A stretch of 64,000 nucleotides of DNA. Origin: Blasia pusilla (lineage: Eukaryota; Marchantiophyta; Marchantiopsida; Blasiales). Shown here in pieces: positions 1-11,729 of this stretch (positions are counted from its first letter, which is position 1; each line of letters opens with the position of its first letter). The notes below the pieces were generated by a model. The model ran no database searches and was not told the origin of the DNA. It saw only the letters and a program-made list of their open reading frames with translations. The position numbers were made by a program, and so were the translations under genes. The DNA is taken from NCBI GenBank assembly GCA_050084515.1, contig CM114272.1, forward strand, positions 12,834,001 through 12,898,000. Reading direction: 5' to 3'.

Positions 1-1109
1 GTGCTGAAGCCTGCTTCGTTCTCGAGTTCTAACAGCGAGAAATCCGCCATTAATCACACAGCCGAAACTCGTAAACGGGTGATATTTTCCGAATCACTTC
101 TGCGTAGACCTATTGAACTCGTGGCAGGGGTCTTCGTGACTGCAGTAAGGTCACTGCCTCGAGTGAGAGGAGCCTTTCTGAAATTGAGGGAGCACTAACG
201 AGGTTGTCATAGATATCGGGACGACAATTCGTCGTAATCTCCCTCCAAGCGCACTCATTGAGAGTGCGGAGGCTGATTCGAGGATTTTGTGTGTCAGGAG
301 CCGTTATTTCACATGGATGGTGATGGACCAGTGTGAGTAGTTCCTCTCGTCAACGAACAGTTGGAATCTTCCGGCGACGGGCGTGGAAAGAGATCTCTAG
401 GGTTGGAAGCTTTAGGCGATGAGAGAAAGGATATCTAGAAGATTGGAAGCTATAGGCGATGAACGACTGCAAATCTAGATGGCTGGATTCTGCAGGCAAC
501 GAGAGAAATGAGCAGTAAAGGATGGGAACTTTCTCCGTTGTTGACCGTGAAGTACGTCGCTTTTCACGTATCTGCGCAGGAGTCCTAGTGTGAAGCGGAG
601 CCGTACCAAGTAGAAGAACTCGACGAGCAAGAGTGAACTTTGGGAAGCCTCAGTCCGAACATACGGCTCCCCATAGTTGGGGCAAAGACTATCGAGTAAC
701 GAGCACTGGGAGGTTTTGGGGGAGCCTGCAGCGCAAATCTCACGTTTACGATGATCGAGTGATGACTGGAGATCGACAAGTGTGGAAATCCATGTACATA
801 CTAGAGTGGACGAAGACGACGGAAGCGCTTACTCACACCCTTCCCCACGGATTTGGTGAGCCAGATCGATGAGCTCCACTTTACGGGTGAACGGAGGTTT
901 GAGGCACTCCTCCATAACTCACGTCGGTGCTTGAGCACTGAGATCTTGTTGACGGTAGGAGTGCATGTCTGCAAGAAAATGGAAAAAATATAGTCCTCGT
1001 ACGAAGAGGTATGGTTTATGAGCCTTGCATTCTACACATCACGTCTGTCGAGTGTATACTTACTTGAAGCAAGCGAGAATAAAGGTTCAATTTTGGAACT
1101 AGCAGCTCA
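1..1109. other. GC-richer unassigned block, perhaps the 3' part of a plus-strand transcript
   Basis: This block is richer in G+C than the AT-rich DNA that follows from about 1.1 kb. It has a canonical AATAAA at 1078-1083 on the plus strand, so it could be the untranslated end of a gene entering from the left. An open frame at 1-195 has no ATG and no recognisable domain, so I do not call it a gene. A degenerate tandem repeat sits inside the block at 361-515. It could equally be plain intergenic or old transposon DNA. Confidence 0.25.
361..515. repeat. degenerate tandem repeat, four units of about 40 bp
   Basis: Units begin near 361, 403, 443 and 483 with variants of ttggaagctttaggcgatga, followed by gagaaagg and a tctaga-like piece. 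The period of 40-42 bp is not a multiple of three, so it does not look like a coding repeat. The units differ by about a quarter of positions, so the array is old. Confidence 0.6.
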
Positions 1110-4100
1110 TGTTGCACACTCTTATGTGGAGTTCTTGGCATTTTTGTCTATTTTGTCTATTTCCTTAGTGAACCTTACGTTTTAGTTAACCCTTGATCTT
1201 ATTTCAATTACGGTTCCGTTATTTTTCAATTATATATAATTATATTAGTATTGGAGAGTAGCTTTTTATTTGCATGGCAACTCAAATCATATTATGGGTA
1301 GCAAAAAGTCCTTCAAATTTTTATTTCTTTGGCAGCATGATTAGCACAATGTATGGGTTGTACATTAGTATCATCGAAGTTGTGGTGGGGTTACCCTAGA
1401 GGAGATTCTGAGAAATCTTTTGTTTTCCACACAATCGTTGGATTGGAAGTGGAGGATTCAGTTTTCAAAGTTTCAGTTGAATTTGTACTATGATGTTAAT
1501 CATTTAGATGACCTAGAATAACCTAGATGAGAATGCATGCAAAAACCCTAAAACTAGGGAACTCAAATAGGCGAGAAGATGCAAAGATAAAACTATTCAT
1601 GATTGGAAAAAAGAGGGGAAAGCCCTTACGAACTAACTTCACCTTTCATAGAATAAGGCTAGAAAAAGTAATTGCTATTGAGGAACTAGAAAGGAGACAT
1701 CTCACATAACCTCTTAGCATGTGAAAAAACAGATTCCTTGATCATGTAGCAAGGCCACACGGGATGAAAACAATCACAAAATCCCAAAGCAAAACACATA
1801 GCTCAAATGGAAATGAAGTCATGCACACTAAGAGAAGAACTCATGCAACCTCTTATCCTTTGTCCCATTGATTTCTAGGCCAAGAGGATAATGCTAGGCA
1901 TAATGTTATTTGTTCAACTGATTTTAGGGTTGGATTGTGTTCCTCACCCATATCATCTTCTTGTGATAATCAAGCACATTCTATTGTCTCTTCCATAAGG
2001 TATGCATCTCTTGCATTTGTCATCATCATGTCATATAGAGACTTGCTTGAATCATAGAATACTGCAAGAAGTGACGAGTCTCCATGTTACTCTCCTTGCA
2101 AACGGGAAATGCTATGAAATGATTAAAACAAGTAAATTATACATTGCACTATGAGCAATAATCCTCTTGCCTCCTCGACTATGTATTAGATGTGTACTTA
2201 ACAAGACTTCCATCGAGGTTAGATATATTCACTGAATCCTACTAACATAAAAAGTACTAGTCTTCTTCAGTGGAAGTTCATGTTGAGGTGGTATTTAGAG
2301 TCAATAGGAAATTAGTTCTAAGGGTTTTTTCTTACATTTGCTCTCATCCAAATAAGGCAAGGTTAGGCATTTAAATCCTCAGTTTGAAAATCCATTTCCC
2401 ATTGTTATACTTATAAACCCTCGTTATACTTATACAGTTTTCATTGAGCTTTTCCAATTATTTGTGATTAATTTGACATATATTTGGGTTGACCATGCCA
2501 TCCTCCAACAAATAGACATACAAATGAGATAGTAATACCAATAATATGCCATAAGTGTCTTGCGCCTACTCCTCTTGAATATCAATTTCAAGTGTTGTGG
2601 AAGTGTACATTTAGTATGGCACGTTTGCACTGCATATGTGCACCCAAACACACTCACATTAGTCTAGTCTGGGTCAATCAACCTCCCAACTCCTTCAGTT
2701 TTCAACTCAAGTCATTCATCAAGCTCAACCCTCTTAGTTCCTCACTTCCCGACATGGACTCTCGGAATGCTCCTTTTGGCCCTCAATCTAACTCCATGTT
2801 CAATATTTTTGGGTAGTTTCGTGATATCTGCTTATGCGTTTGTCTCGATCTTTGGTTTTTTGGAACAAGCTTCCCATAAGTCTTCCAACGCCATCTTACT
2901 CATCCCAAACGCATCTTAAGTCTGAAAGTTATGGTCCAAAATACTGTCAAACTCCAAACACTCGTCATATTCCAAATCTCATTCTCAACCTCTTTACTAA
3001 TCACTCTTCCTAGACTTGAATTCTCGCAAGTCTTGGTTCATGCTTAGTTCAATATTCCTTAGTCGCGACTATAAACGAATCAATCGCTCAACCTTGCTCG
3101 CGGCTCATATTTCGTGTCTCCTTTAATAGAACTCTCCAATGGGCAACCATCCTAGTGTGAGTCCATTAGAGTTCTGATGTTCCGCCTTGATGCACGTTTG
3201 GCTATGAGGGTCACGACAATATGATCCTCAACTTATGTGTCCCCTCCTCCCTTACCCTAACCTCCCACTTTTTGAGGAACATAGAGTGTTGGAGGAAGGT
3301 CTATCCATTCCTCCTCTATCCTGTCTCCTTATCCTCTTTGAAAATTTATTTCTTATCTCTCCTCCATTATCCTATTTAAATTTAGAATTAAAAAATGTGT
3401 TTCCGTACAAAACCCTTCCTTGTCTAAAATTTACCATTTTTCTTATCCCCTCCCCTATTGAAAATTACTTTTAAAGTACTCCTAATGAAACCCTCTAATT
3501 TTCTCTTCCTCTTAAATATTGAAATTAGAATTTCATCTTATAGTCACTCATATCATGAAAATTGAACACTTCCAAAAAACTTTCTATATGAACCCGGCTT
3601 GTTGAAAATCAAGGAGTCTCTCTTTTACCTCCCATACTCGAAATTCCAATTCATCTCCTCTTATCATAAATTGAAGATAAACAATATCGAAATTTTTTCT
3701 TAAAAGCCCTAATTTGTTGAAAATGGATGTCTTTCTTTCCCTGAAAGTGAAATCCTTAAGAGAAAGTTTAGTTGTCCCATTTTGAAACATTACTAGCTAG
3801 ATGGCTTGTGCTTGCGCACGAAATGATTTTCCTAAAATAATTATATTTTTATTTCAAATCTTTAAATCTAAATTTTATTTTCTTAAATCTAAAAGAATAA
3901 TAACACTCTACTCTTCTAAATACTTTTGCACTTCGCTGAAAGTTAAAATAATACCCCACTCCCAATAATAATTTCACCTTTCCATAAAAGTTTGAGAAAT
4001 ATCTACTCCTTCCCTTCTCCGACCAAAGTATATTGCATTATTAAATCATTCATTAATTTTCATTAATGAAATCATTTACCATTTCCGTTCATTTTCTCTT

Positions 4101-5092
4101 TCCAAAATATCAAATATGAATTAAGTAAAAAAAATTTAATTTATTACTATCTTTTCTTATTATGCATACGGGGTTGCCAATTATAATCTAGATTTATTTT
4201 GGGATAACTTGAATAGATTGTTTTCCCTTAGCAATGTATCATACAACAAGGTCCAAGAAGACTATGTAATCCCTTGAGTATAATATATATATTATCGTCT
4301 CCATAAATATTTGCCTTAAGAAATTAGATGAAAACCTTACTACTAGAAATAACAAACTAATTGCTCTTAATGTCCATAATTATGCACAAATTAGAAAGGT
4401 TGGAAATATGAACAATTGACATGTTTCCAAAAGTTGGGGATTATTGGAGAAACCCAAGAGAGAGAGAATGTCGAGGGAAACACCACAAAATGCAACTATT
4501 TCCATTCATGAGAACATACCCAAATAACTTCTTTCCACATATTTATGTGATGTGATCACAATTGATGGAAACATCTTAAGAAGTGGCAAAAACACTACCT
4601 ACTTCAACATGATATCAAAACATGACCTATTAAGATTGAGAAGCATAAGGATTGGCATGAATGATCAAACCATGTTTAATCTATTAAGATTGAGCAAATG
4701 GATATGGATAACAAGTAGGAGATGTGAACTAGAGTGGTAGTGAAGGAGAATGATATCCACAATAAAGTGTTGAAACATCCAGATTGACAAGGGTATGATG
4801 GCAAATTATATGCACAATATTGAGGAAGAGAAGGATATGGATAGTAAGTTATCAAAACCTGATGTTTAAAGATCGTGAAGGGAAAGGGTATGCTCATCAA
4901 GTTATTGAATCATGGTAAATGAAGATGATAAAGATACACAAAAGAAATCATCGAAATGTGACCAAAATGATTATCCCGGCTAGGGATAGAAACAAGAAGT
5001 GTTACTAGACCAACACTACGATTGTAGTCATTGTGAAAAAAGTAAGAATAGGAACCATTGAGGAAGGCAAAGCAAAGCAAAATCACTTCAAG
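1110..5092. other. AT-rich intergenic DNA, no gene recognised
   Basis: Both strands show only short frames without known domains. Low-complexity C/T-rich stretches (about 3235-3480) give spurious leucine-rich frames. A 14-bp motif, ctattaagattgag, recurs near 4627 and 4680. I saw no transposon protein motif, tRNA or other feature. Confidence 0.5.
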
Positions 5093-5638
5093 AGATCAAC
5101 ACAATGGCAAGACTATAGGACTCACGAGGGCATGACTCTGCAAGGAGCAAGGACATTTGAAAGTCACAACTTCAACCAAACCTACCTATTTCCAAAGCAA
5201 CCCACCCAACTTTAGGGCAAGAAATCACCAAGGACCTTGCTCACAAGTTTGTGATAAATCGCTACTTGAGAACTGTTCCAGCATCAAGTAAGTCCAATTG
5301 TGAGTGGGATAAGCAACCCCACGAGAATTTGTAAGAAGAAATCCTTTCATATGGAAGTTTTTGATAGATCAACACAATGGCAAGACTATAGGACTCACGA
5401 GGGCATGACTCTGCAAGGAGCAAGGACATTTGAAAATCACAACTTCAACCAAACCTACCTATTTCCAAAGCAACCCACCCAACTTTAGGGCAAGAAATCA
5501 CCAAGGACCTTGCTCACAAGTTTGTGATAAATCGCTACTTGAGAACTGTTCCAGCATCAAGTAAGTCCAATTGTGAGTGGGATAAGCAACCCCACGAGAA
5601 TTTGTAAGAAGAAATCCTTTCATATGGAAGTTTTTGAT
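5093..5638. repeat. near-perfect 273-bp tandem duplication
   Basis: Copy 1 is 5093-5365 and copy 2 is 5366-5638. They abut exactly and I saw only one difference (gaaagtcac in copy 1, gaaaatcac in copy 2), so the duplication is recent. The period is 91 codons. Each copy holds the end of the same short open frame with residues QWQDYRTHEGMTLQGARTF, stopping at 5215 and 5488. The frame has no recognisable domain and is probably not a gene. The array lies about 500 bp beyond the stop codon of the F-box gene. Confidence 0.95.
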
Positions 5639-6140
5639 AGTTGAGGAGAGCGTGTAGCAGCAGTTTTAAACAGCTCACCAGATCCACATTGCACAAATAC
5701 ATAGTCCTAGTGCCTATGAATGTACAATCCAGCCTAAGGGCACATGCCCTAGCATGACATGCACCCCTTGCCTGAGTTACAAGCAACCTTCCATTAACTC
5801 ACTTTTAATATATACAAACCTTTCGATGGTCTGAAAGCATACGCTCGTGTCCACTGCAATGAAACTTTCGATGCACTTGCAGCAAACCTAAACCCAGAAA
5901 ATCCGTCCAGGAGAACACACTTCAGTGCAGCAGCTGGGGGCACGAGTTTTGTGCATGACTTACTTTCCAATGTCGGCTATTTACAACAGCAACATGCACA
6001 AAGTGCAAGCCCACATTCAATCATTGGAGTGCACGCAAACCTGATGATCAGGTAGAGAGCTGTCCATGATGCTCGCTCAGAAGTTCTGCGATGTACTCCA
6101 GTTCGGAAGGTTGGTCTATGGCCACTGGTGGCGCAGCGAC

Positions 6141-7301
6141 CTACAAAACGATGTCCAATCGTGGCTGCCACAGGAAGGCTCTCGTAGAGTCAGAATGCTT
6201 ACACTTGACTGATTCCCACACCTTCTCCACAATATCGTAAACGAGAATACTGCCTTTGCTGACATTGCTGGAGAAACAGATGCAGTCCCCTTCCACATCA
6301 CAAAAGAAATCTCTGCAGCACCATTTGCTGTACAGCAAGTTCTCTGGCATCGACGCCACTTTGTCCCACCTGTTCTCGTTCGCCTGGTCCAGCCTCCATA
6401 CATCCACACTCCTCCGTTTAAGGTCGGCACCAGTGACCAGCAATAAATTCTGGCGATGGCGAAATAGATGCACTGTGGGGATGTCAATGGTGATCTCCGC
6501 AGGAACCTCGAGCAATCGCGTCGACAAGGCCTGGAAAATGCGGTGCCGATGCCGGTGCCGGGAACTAGGTTGCTTCGTCAGAATGAAGACGCTGTTGCCC
6601 ACGATTATGGCGTTCTTGATCCTCTGCAGATGCTCACTCCGCAAGCTGGAGATTAAATCCCACGCGTTTCTCTGCAAGTCGTACACGAAGATCCTCCAGA
6701 CCTCGAGATCACTCAAGAACGATTCGAAATGAGTAGTTGGCACAACGTGCCCGTCGATGGGTTGATGCTGCAGAGCGATTATCCGCACATTGTGAGTGAT
6801 ATCATCCACATGCATCCCCTGCGTGTGCTCCTTCACCACGCCCCGGACCAAATGGCCGTCGGATCTGTCCTCCAGACTCGGCACCGGAGGCAGCCATCTA
6901 TGAGTCTTGTTCAGCGGATTGATCAGAACCCTACCTTTCTCAATGAGCTTGCCTTCCATGAGCAGAAGTCCGGCAGAGGCAGCCTCCAGTTCGAAGAAGT
7001 CGGATGCGTTGAAATTCGGCAGCACCGATGGCCGCGGGAGTGCATGCCATTTCCTGAATGGCAGGTTGAGAAGAGCGCACCTTCCGGCGATGCTCAAGAT
7101 GCCTGGACTCAAGATGCAGCAGAGCGCGCGGGGTGGGGAGGCGGAGAAGAACCGCGATAAGTGCTGCGGACTGCACAGCATCGAGTTCCATGACCTGCAC
7201 ACAGCCCGTAGCTGCAGGTTGCTCCACCACGGCAAGCGCGCGAGAATCGCAGGCAGAAGCTCTTCCGGCAGATTCTTCCACAATTCCGCATCCATCTCCA
7301 C
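6141..7301 (-). CDS. F-box protein, F-box/kelch-like
   Basis: This is an intronless gene for a 386-residue protein. F-box proteins are substrate adaptors of SCF ubiquitin ligases: the F-box binds SKP1 and the C-terminal part selects targets for ubiquitination. The F-box is at about residues 8-50, seen in LPEELLPAILARLPWWSNL and in LRAVCRSWNSML, the usual L-P-x-E/L...R-x-V-C-x-x-W pattern. The rest (about 60-386) reads like the degenerate beta-propeller of plant F-box/kelch proteins, with recurring hydrophobic strands and segments such as IFVYDLQRNAWD and ILVYDIVEKVWESV. The length is typical of the family. The ATG at 7301 is the first in frame and lies seven codons before the F-box. The target cannot be inferred. 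A small poly-His/Arg run (SSRHRHRHR) lies in the middle. Confidence 0.88.
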   Translation of the reverse strand: MEMDAELWKNLPEELLPAILARLPWWSNLQLRAVCRSWNSMLCSPQHLSRFFSASPPRALCCILSPGILSIAGRCALLNLPFRKWHALPRPSVLPNFNASDFFELEAASAGLLLMEGKLIEKGRVLINPLNKTHRWLPPVPSLEDRSDGHLVRGVVKEHTQGMHVDDITHNVRIIALQHQPIDGHVVPTTHFESFLSDLEVWRIFVYDLQRNAWDLISSLRSEHLQRIKNAIIVGNSVFILTKQPSSRHRHRHRIFQALSTRLLEVPAEITIDIPTVHLFRHRQNLLLVTGADLKRRSVDVWRLDQANENRWDKVASMPENLLYSKWCCRDFFCDVEGDCICFSSNVSKGSILVYDIVEKVWESVKCKHSDSTRAFLWQPRLDIVL

Positions 7302-8721
7302 TCTTCAGATCCTCCTCCCCACGAAATCCGTGGCCCCAATTGCATCGGGAGAGGGCTTGCTTGGTCCCCGGTAGTGGCCACGGCAACACAGCCAACACCA
7401 ACCGCAGAATAACTCAGGAGCCTTGGGCAGGGGGCACAAAAAAGCTGCAGCACAAACGATGGGGTCGACGGGGAAGCGACGTTGTTGAATTGCGAGCACA
7501 AGACACAAGTACAAGGCGCTGAAGACGAGCGTCGGTATTCATTCCATCGTTGGCAAGAAAGAAGTGCAGAGATGAAATATCACACTGAAATTAAACTCCG
7601 ACTCGGACTTCAACCTCAACGTCAACTTCCTTCCTTGTCGCCGTAGCTGAGCTACAAGAGCAGGTTCAATCAGAGAGGGCAGACCTAGTTCTTGGAGCCG
7701 GCAGATTGTGCACAGACTGCGCGAATGAAGTGACCTAGACATCTCCAGATTCACGGAGCATGACTCAATTCGATCAGCACAATTGTCTCCGGCTTGTGCT
7801 GCCAGCTCCTGTCGGCCTTTCCAGCGACCTGCTTTCACACATACGATCGCGGAACCTCTCGGTCGACTCATGCAAACGCAAATCGCATCGCATCTGTGCT
7901 TCGTTCCGCCAAAAATTCGCTTCTCGGAAACAGCAGCACCATCAGTTCATCCTTCAATTGGGTATGGTCACGATTTCATGCGTGAAAGTCCAAGCATATC
8001 ACGAAGTTAAGACCCCGAGAGATTCCCAATCCATAACCTCGGAGTCTGGTTCGGAGTTGGACTTCGCCAAAGCCGAGGCCCACACATTTTTTTTTTAAAT
8101 TAAGGTAATTGCACCTGCACCCCACAACACAATTTCGCTCGCTCTTTCTACGCGGGAGCAAAATTGTCCCTTTGGCCGGATGGAATCAAAATTTTGTTGT
8201 TCAGATTTTTCAGCAAAGCGTGTGTGTAGCACTTGTATAGGGTTTTACGGTAAGGTTTCAAACATTTTCTCGGTGCCCAATTTCAAACCTTTTTATCACG
8301 ATACGATGGATTTGAGTCAGCCAATTGGCTGAAAACCAAATGATTCAGTGAAAGGTGTTAAAAAACCATTTGGTCGATATGACAAACATAAGAATTTAGT
8401 CACTGTCCCGAATAAGATGACTTAAAGTGCGTAGAGCTTGTTGACTTTCTTTGTACACTCAAAAAGTCACAGAGGTCGTCTCCATCAACATAGTGCATGA
8501 TCTTGAATTGGTACCCCCTGGATGAGAAGAGAAACCTTGGATTGGAATGCCTTCAGAATAAAGCAGAAGCACTGATTTATTTTGATATATTTCGAGCAAA
8601 GATTCCCTGACAAGAATGCATCGGCACAAGCATCCATCTTTCAACGGCAATCACCTAGTTTAATTGTATGGAAATAATAGACTTCTTACTATGACGAAAA
8701 AGTTTGCAAGTCCACTTCTCT
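7302..8721 (-). other. upstream region of the F-box gene, unassigned
   Basis: The DNA upstream of the F-box start stays fairly GC-rich to about 8.1 kb, where a run of T on the plus strand (about 8088-8097) and AT-rich DNA begin. This suggests a 5' untranslated region and promoter of several hundred bases. I see no convincing TATA box or splice pair. Overlapping frames on both strands here look like shadows of GC-rich DNA. Confidence 0.3.
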
Positions 8722-8766
8722 CATGGGCGTAACACCGACTCACTGAGAGTCGGTGTTACGCCCATG
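8722..8766. repeat. perfect 20-bp inverted repeat (hairpin), loop of 5
   Basis: The left arm 8722-8741 begins catgggcgtaacaccgact, and the right arm 8747-8766 is its exact reverse complement; the loop is actga. Such a perfect stem is rare by chance. It could be a fold-back element end, a small RNA hairpin or a recombination scar. No open frame or known terminus lies next to it. Confidence 0.9.
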
Positions 8767-10499
8767 TCGTGTGGTCCAGGAATAAAGAGAAAAAGGTCCG
8801 GAGAGAGATCACATGCTTCGGAATCCATTGGTGACAAAACAAGACATATGCCCCATAAGACTCAAATCGACCTATTCGGTGGACGTTGTGTTTGCCAATC
8901 ATTCATCGGAACTCTTTTTGAGGACTTGTAAGATCGTTTTGGTCTCTAAACAAGAGTGTCCTTCATTTCAAGTCGATTTTTTCTCCTCGACTCAAACCAT
9001 ATCTTGTCATGCTGTCTTTGCAAATCTCTTACTTGCCAAAAGATTCTCCGCAACCTTCGATGTTCTAGTACCACGCGGGAACTTCTACTCTACAAAAGCT
9101 GCACTCATGCACACCTAAGATGAAATTTTAAAACTTTACTTTTATGAACAAGAACAGTGGAAAAATGAAAGAACCTGAAGGTAGGGACATAAAATAATTG
9201 CACTAAAATCCAAAAATACTCATCTCATACTTATTTGACCATACATTAACAAAAGTAGTCAGACTGTCTCTGGAAATACTTGCGAACATGAAGCTTTTAA
9301 ATGAGAAAAGAAAATAGAACCGTAAATCGTTAGCCGCTGCATGTTCATGAATCATGGGCACTACGGATACATGCGAAACTGACGTTGGGATCTCAGCCTC
9401 ATTTCCCGGAGATCACGTTATTGTAGTGACCTTTTCTAGATATCGCGATTGCATTCACACAAGTATGGAAGGGCGAAGTGACGGCACATCTTTAATTGAA
9501 CTACAAAGAAACCAGAGTCGTCTACATTGTCAAGCATTCATAAATCTGTGAAACCTTGAAAGATGTTTAGATGAAGCAGCCCAAATCACGGAAAACAATT
9601 GACTTGACGGCCGACTGGCGCTACGTTTCTCTCAAAGTAAACAGGAAATATCAGCTCCTGATGTAACTAGTGTAGTCCCGGTAGTAGACATGTTGTTGAT
9701 GGCAACCTGAATCGATGAACATACGTCGGAAACTTACCTCAATGCTGGAGCAAAAGGAAACAAACATGTGGCGCAAGAAATCCGAATCAGTGACGAAGGG
9801 TGGTGGTTGTTAAACTCACTCTTTTCCGTCGTCGTCGTCTGCTGTTGAATGGTTGCATTGTAGTGAGAGCAGCAACGCGTAACGAATTCGCAACTGTCAT
9901 GGGCGTATAAACTCACCAACACCGTAGTGAGTCTAAATCATGCAGTGAAGAAGAGTGACAGCAAGTTCTCACCAGACGCGTCATCGAAGTTGGAGTAGAC
10001 GACGGAAAAAGAAGGTACCGCAACGTAAGCCTCAGCGCCATTGAACATGGACGGAGTCTGGTTCTGCTTTTGGCGTCTTCGGTACCGCGCAGTAGACGCT
10101 CGCAAACCCCTACACATGTGACTGCGGACCATCTAACATCACAGCGTCAAATAGGGCCCCGGAATAGGAACGATAAAAGGGTATGCAAAATTTTCGTATG
10201 TGTTGTACCTAAGAAAACCGGTGAAATATAAACTTTAATAGAAACTATGATGGGAATCCCATCAAGATACAAAAGACGGGGCCATAAAGAGCCCAAAAAC
10301 GACGAAAGCTCCCGCCTCATTAGTGAGAGACGGGTTTCGTAGTGAATTAGAGAGGGGAAAATAATGAGCTTCAAATATAAACGGGTGATGGAAAACCGGA
10401 ATACAAAAGAGGGGAATTCAAAGAGTAAAAAAAAAAGTTTCCTTTCTTATCAATTAAATTCAAAGATAATATATGTAACACTTATAGAACAAATCACTC
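8767..10499. other. no gene recognised
   Basis: Short frames on both strands (for example plus 8813-9118 and 9354-9551) show no known domain and no shared composition with the genes nearby. A small palindrome (gatgggaatcccatc) lies near 10246. Nothing else can be supported before the terminal repeats of the retrotransposon begin at about 10500. Confidence 0.4.
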
Positions 10500-10620
10500 C
10501 ATACACATCGTTATACAATATATATTATTGTCACCGAACATACACACACAAACATGCACGATCCCATGTTAACTCATGGCATCCAAACAACGAGACAAGA
10601 AGTACCAAAATATTTCCAAT
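10500..10620 (-). repeat. terminal repeat B2 of the outer element
   Basis: About 121 bp aligned to B1 at 11147-11268: both contain acacatcg, a cacacacaaac stretch, gcacgatcccatg and actcatggcatccaaacaa. It lies outside A2, so the 3' end of the element is B2 and not the LTR-like A repeat. The first dozen bases of B1 next to A2 have no counterpart here. Confidence 0.85.
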
Positions 10621-11135
10621 AAAATAAGATCCAATTTTTTTCACAACATCATAATTCTCACACGTGTGCATTTTCACATGTCTCTCTCAATGTCAAACCA
10701 AACCCACTCTCCTAATAAGAGGTTGGGGTTACACTCACAAGGCAAGGGACCATAGTTCCGTCGTCTTGTGTCAAGAGGTTCAACAAAGAGAGAATGAGCT
10801 CTCAAGATCTCTCTCCTTGAGGTATACCCCTCCTCTCTCCCAAGCTCTCTCCATGGTAACCTATGCTCCCAAGTCACCTCCTTGGCTCTTGACCTGATGT
10901 AGGAGGTCAAGGGCCACTTACCAAAAATATATATTTGATCATATACTCAAAATGATACTTACCTAAAATAATAAGTTCCTCAATATGGCTCCAAATGAGC
11001 CGAAACGAAGGGGAAACCTGCTCTCTCAGATTTTCTAAGACCTCAATAGGTCATCCTCAACCTCTTGAGTCTGTCCTCCACTACTCGCGAAGGCGCTCTA
11101 CTAGATCTCACCGATCTATCCAAAAAGACGTGACA
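10621..11135 (-). repeat. terminal repeat A2 of the outer element
   Basis: About 515 bp with a direct copy, A1, at 29113-29628. The two copies match along their length with scattered substitutions, for example the shared ggttcaacaaagagagaatg and ccttggctcttgacctgatg. On the minus strand A starts tgtcacgtc, comparable with tgtcatgac at the start of A in the nested element. The copies have clearly diverged, which makes this element old. Confidence 0.9.
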
Positions 11136-11268
11136 GTTATTGTGAGCATACACATCGCTACACAACATACGTCGTTGTCATCGAACACACACACACAAAC
11201 ACGCACGATCCCATGCTAACTCATGGCATCCAAACAATGGGACAAGAAAGTACTCAAATATCTCCAAT
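11136..11268 (-). repeat. internal repeat B1 of the outer element
   Basis: Direct copy of B2 (10500-10620), placed between the end of pol and A2. On the minus strand it is preceded by the purine tract at 11269-11280. Part of it (gtatgttgtgtagcgatgtg on the minus strand) matches B of the nested element, which shows that the two are the same family. Confidence 0.85.
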
Positions 11269-11280
11269 CGCTCCCTAGCT
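11269..11280 (-). promoter_or_regulatory. candidate polypurine tract of the outer element
   Basis: On the minus strand this reads agctagggagcga, directly before B1. The nested element has tagggggcga in the same place before its own B1 (23392-23404). Conservation of this purine-rich box in two diverged copies suggests the plus-strand priming site for reverse transcription. Confidence 0.55.
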
Positions 11281-11447
11281 GGTGGTTAGTTTCCTCTAAC
11301 TCCAGATAGCCATCTATCCCTACCTACCATAACATACATCTCTCGGACGCTAAGAGCAAGAAGGTCGGGTGCTCATGCGGCCCCATCGTTAGTCGCCTTC
11401 TTGTCATCCATGTCACACACACAAGTCAAAATGTAGAACTACCTACT

Positions 11448-11588
11448 CTATGTACATCTGGGACACATCCATCGTCCCTGAAGAATCCTAGTGAGAGGTG
11501 GCGTCTAGCATGCCATATGCCATCCTCTCGAACATCCATCATAGACTAGTATAGTGGCTGCACCACGGGCAGAACCACACAGCATACA
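11448..11588 (-). pseudogene. PHD finger at the C-terminus of pol, outer copy
   Basis: The last part of pol reads CMLCGSARGAATILVYDGC, then SRGWHMAC and finally RWMCPRCT before the stop TAG at 11448-11450. This is the C4-H-C3 layout of a PHD zinc finger (Cx2C, Cx2C, GWHxxC, WxCPxC), with the third cysteine changed to tyrosine and an in-frame stop after GWHMAC. PHD fingers usually read histone H3 tails, so a targeting role during integration is a reasonable inference. The matching position in the nested copy keeps all eight ligands. Confidence 0.82.
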
Positions 11589-11729
11589 TCGCAAGAGTGC
11601 AGGAACTATTGCTAAGCTCGGATCAACTGTACCGTCAATATTTAGAAAGTGATACGGTGTATAGTTACGCACATGGTCCTTCCAAACCATACCATCACGT
11701 CCCTCCAATAAGAGAATACCTAATGGTAA

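Noticed and set aside
6256-7522. Several long plus-strand and minus-strand frames over the F-box gene
   Set aside because: They are shadows of the GC-rich F-box coding frame; none has a domain.
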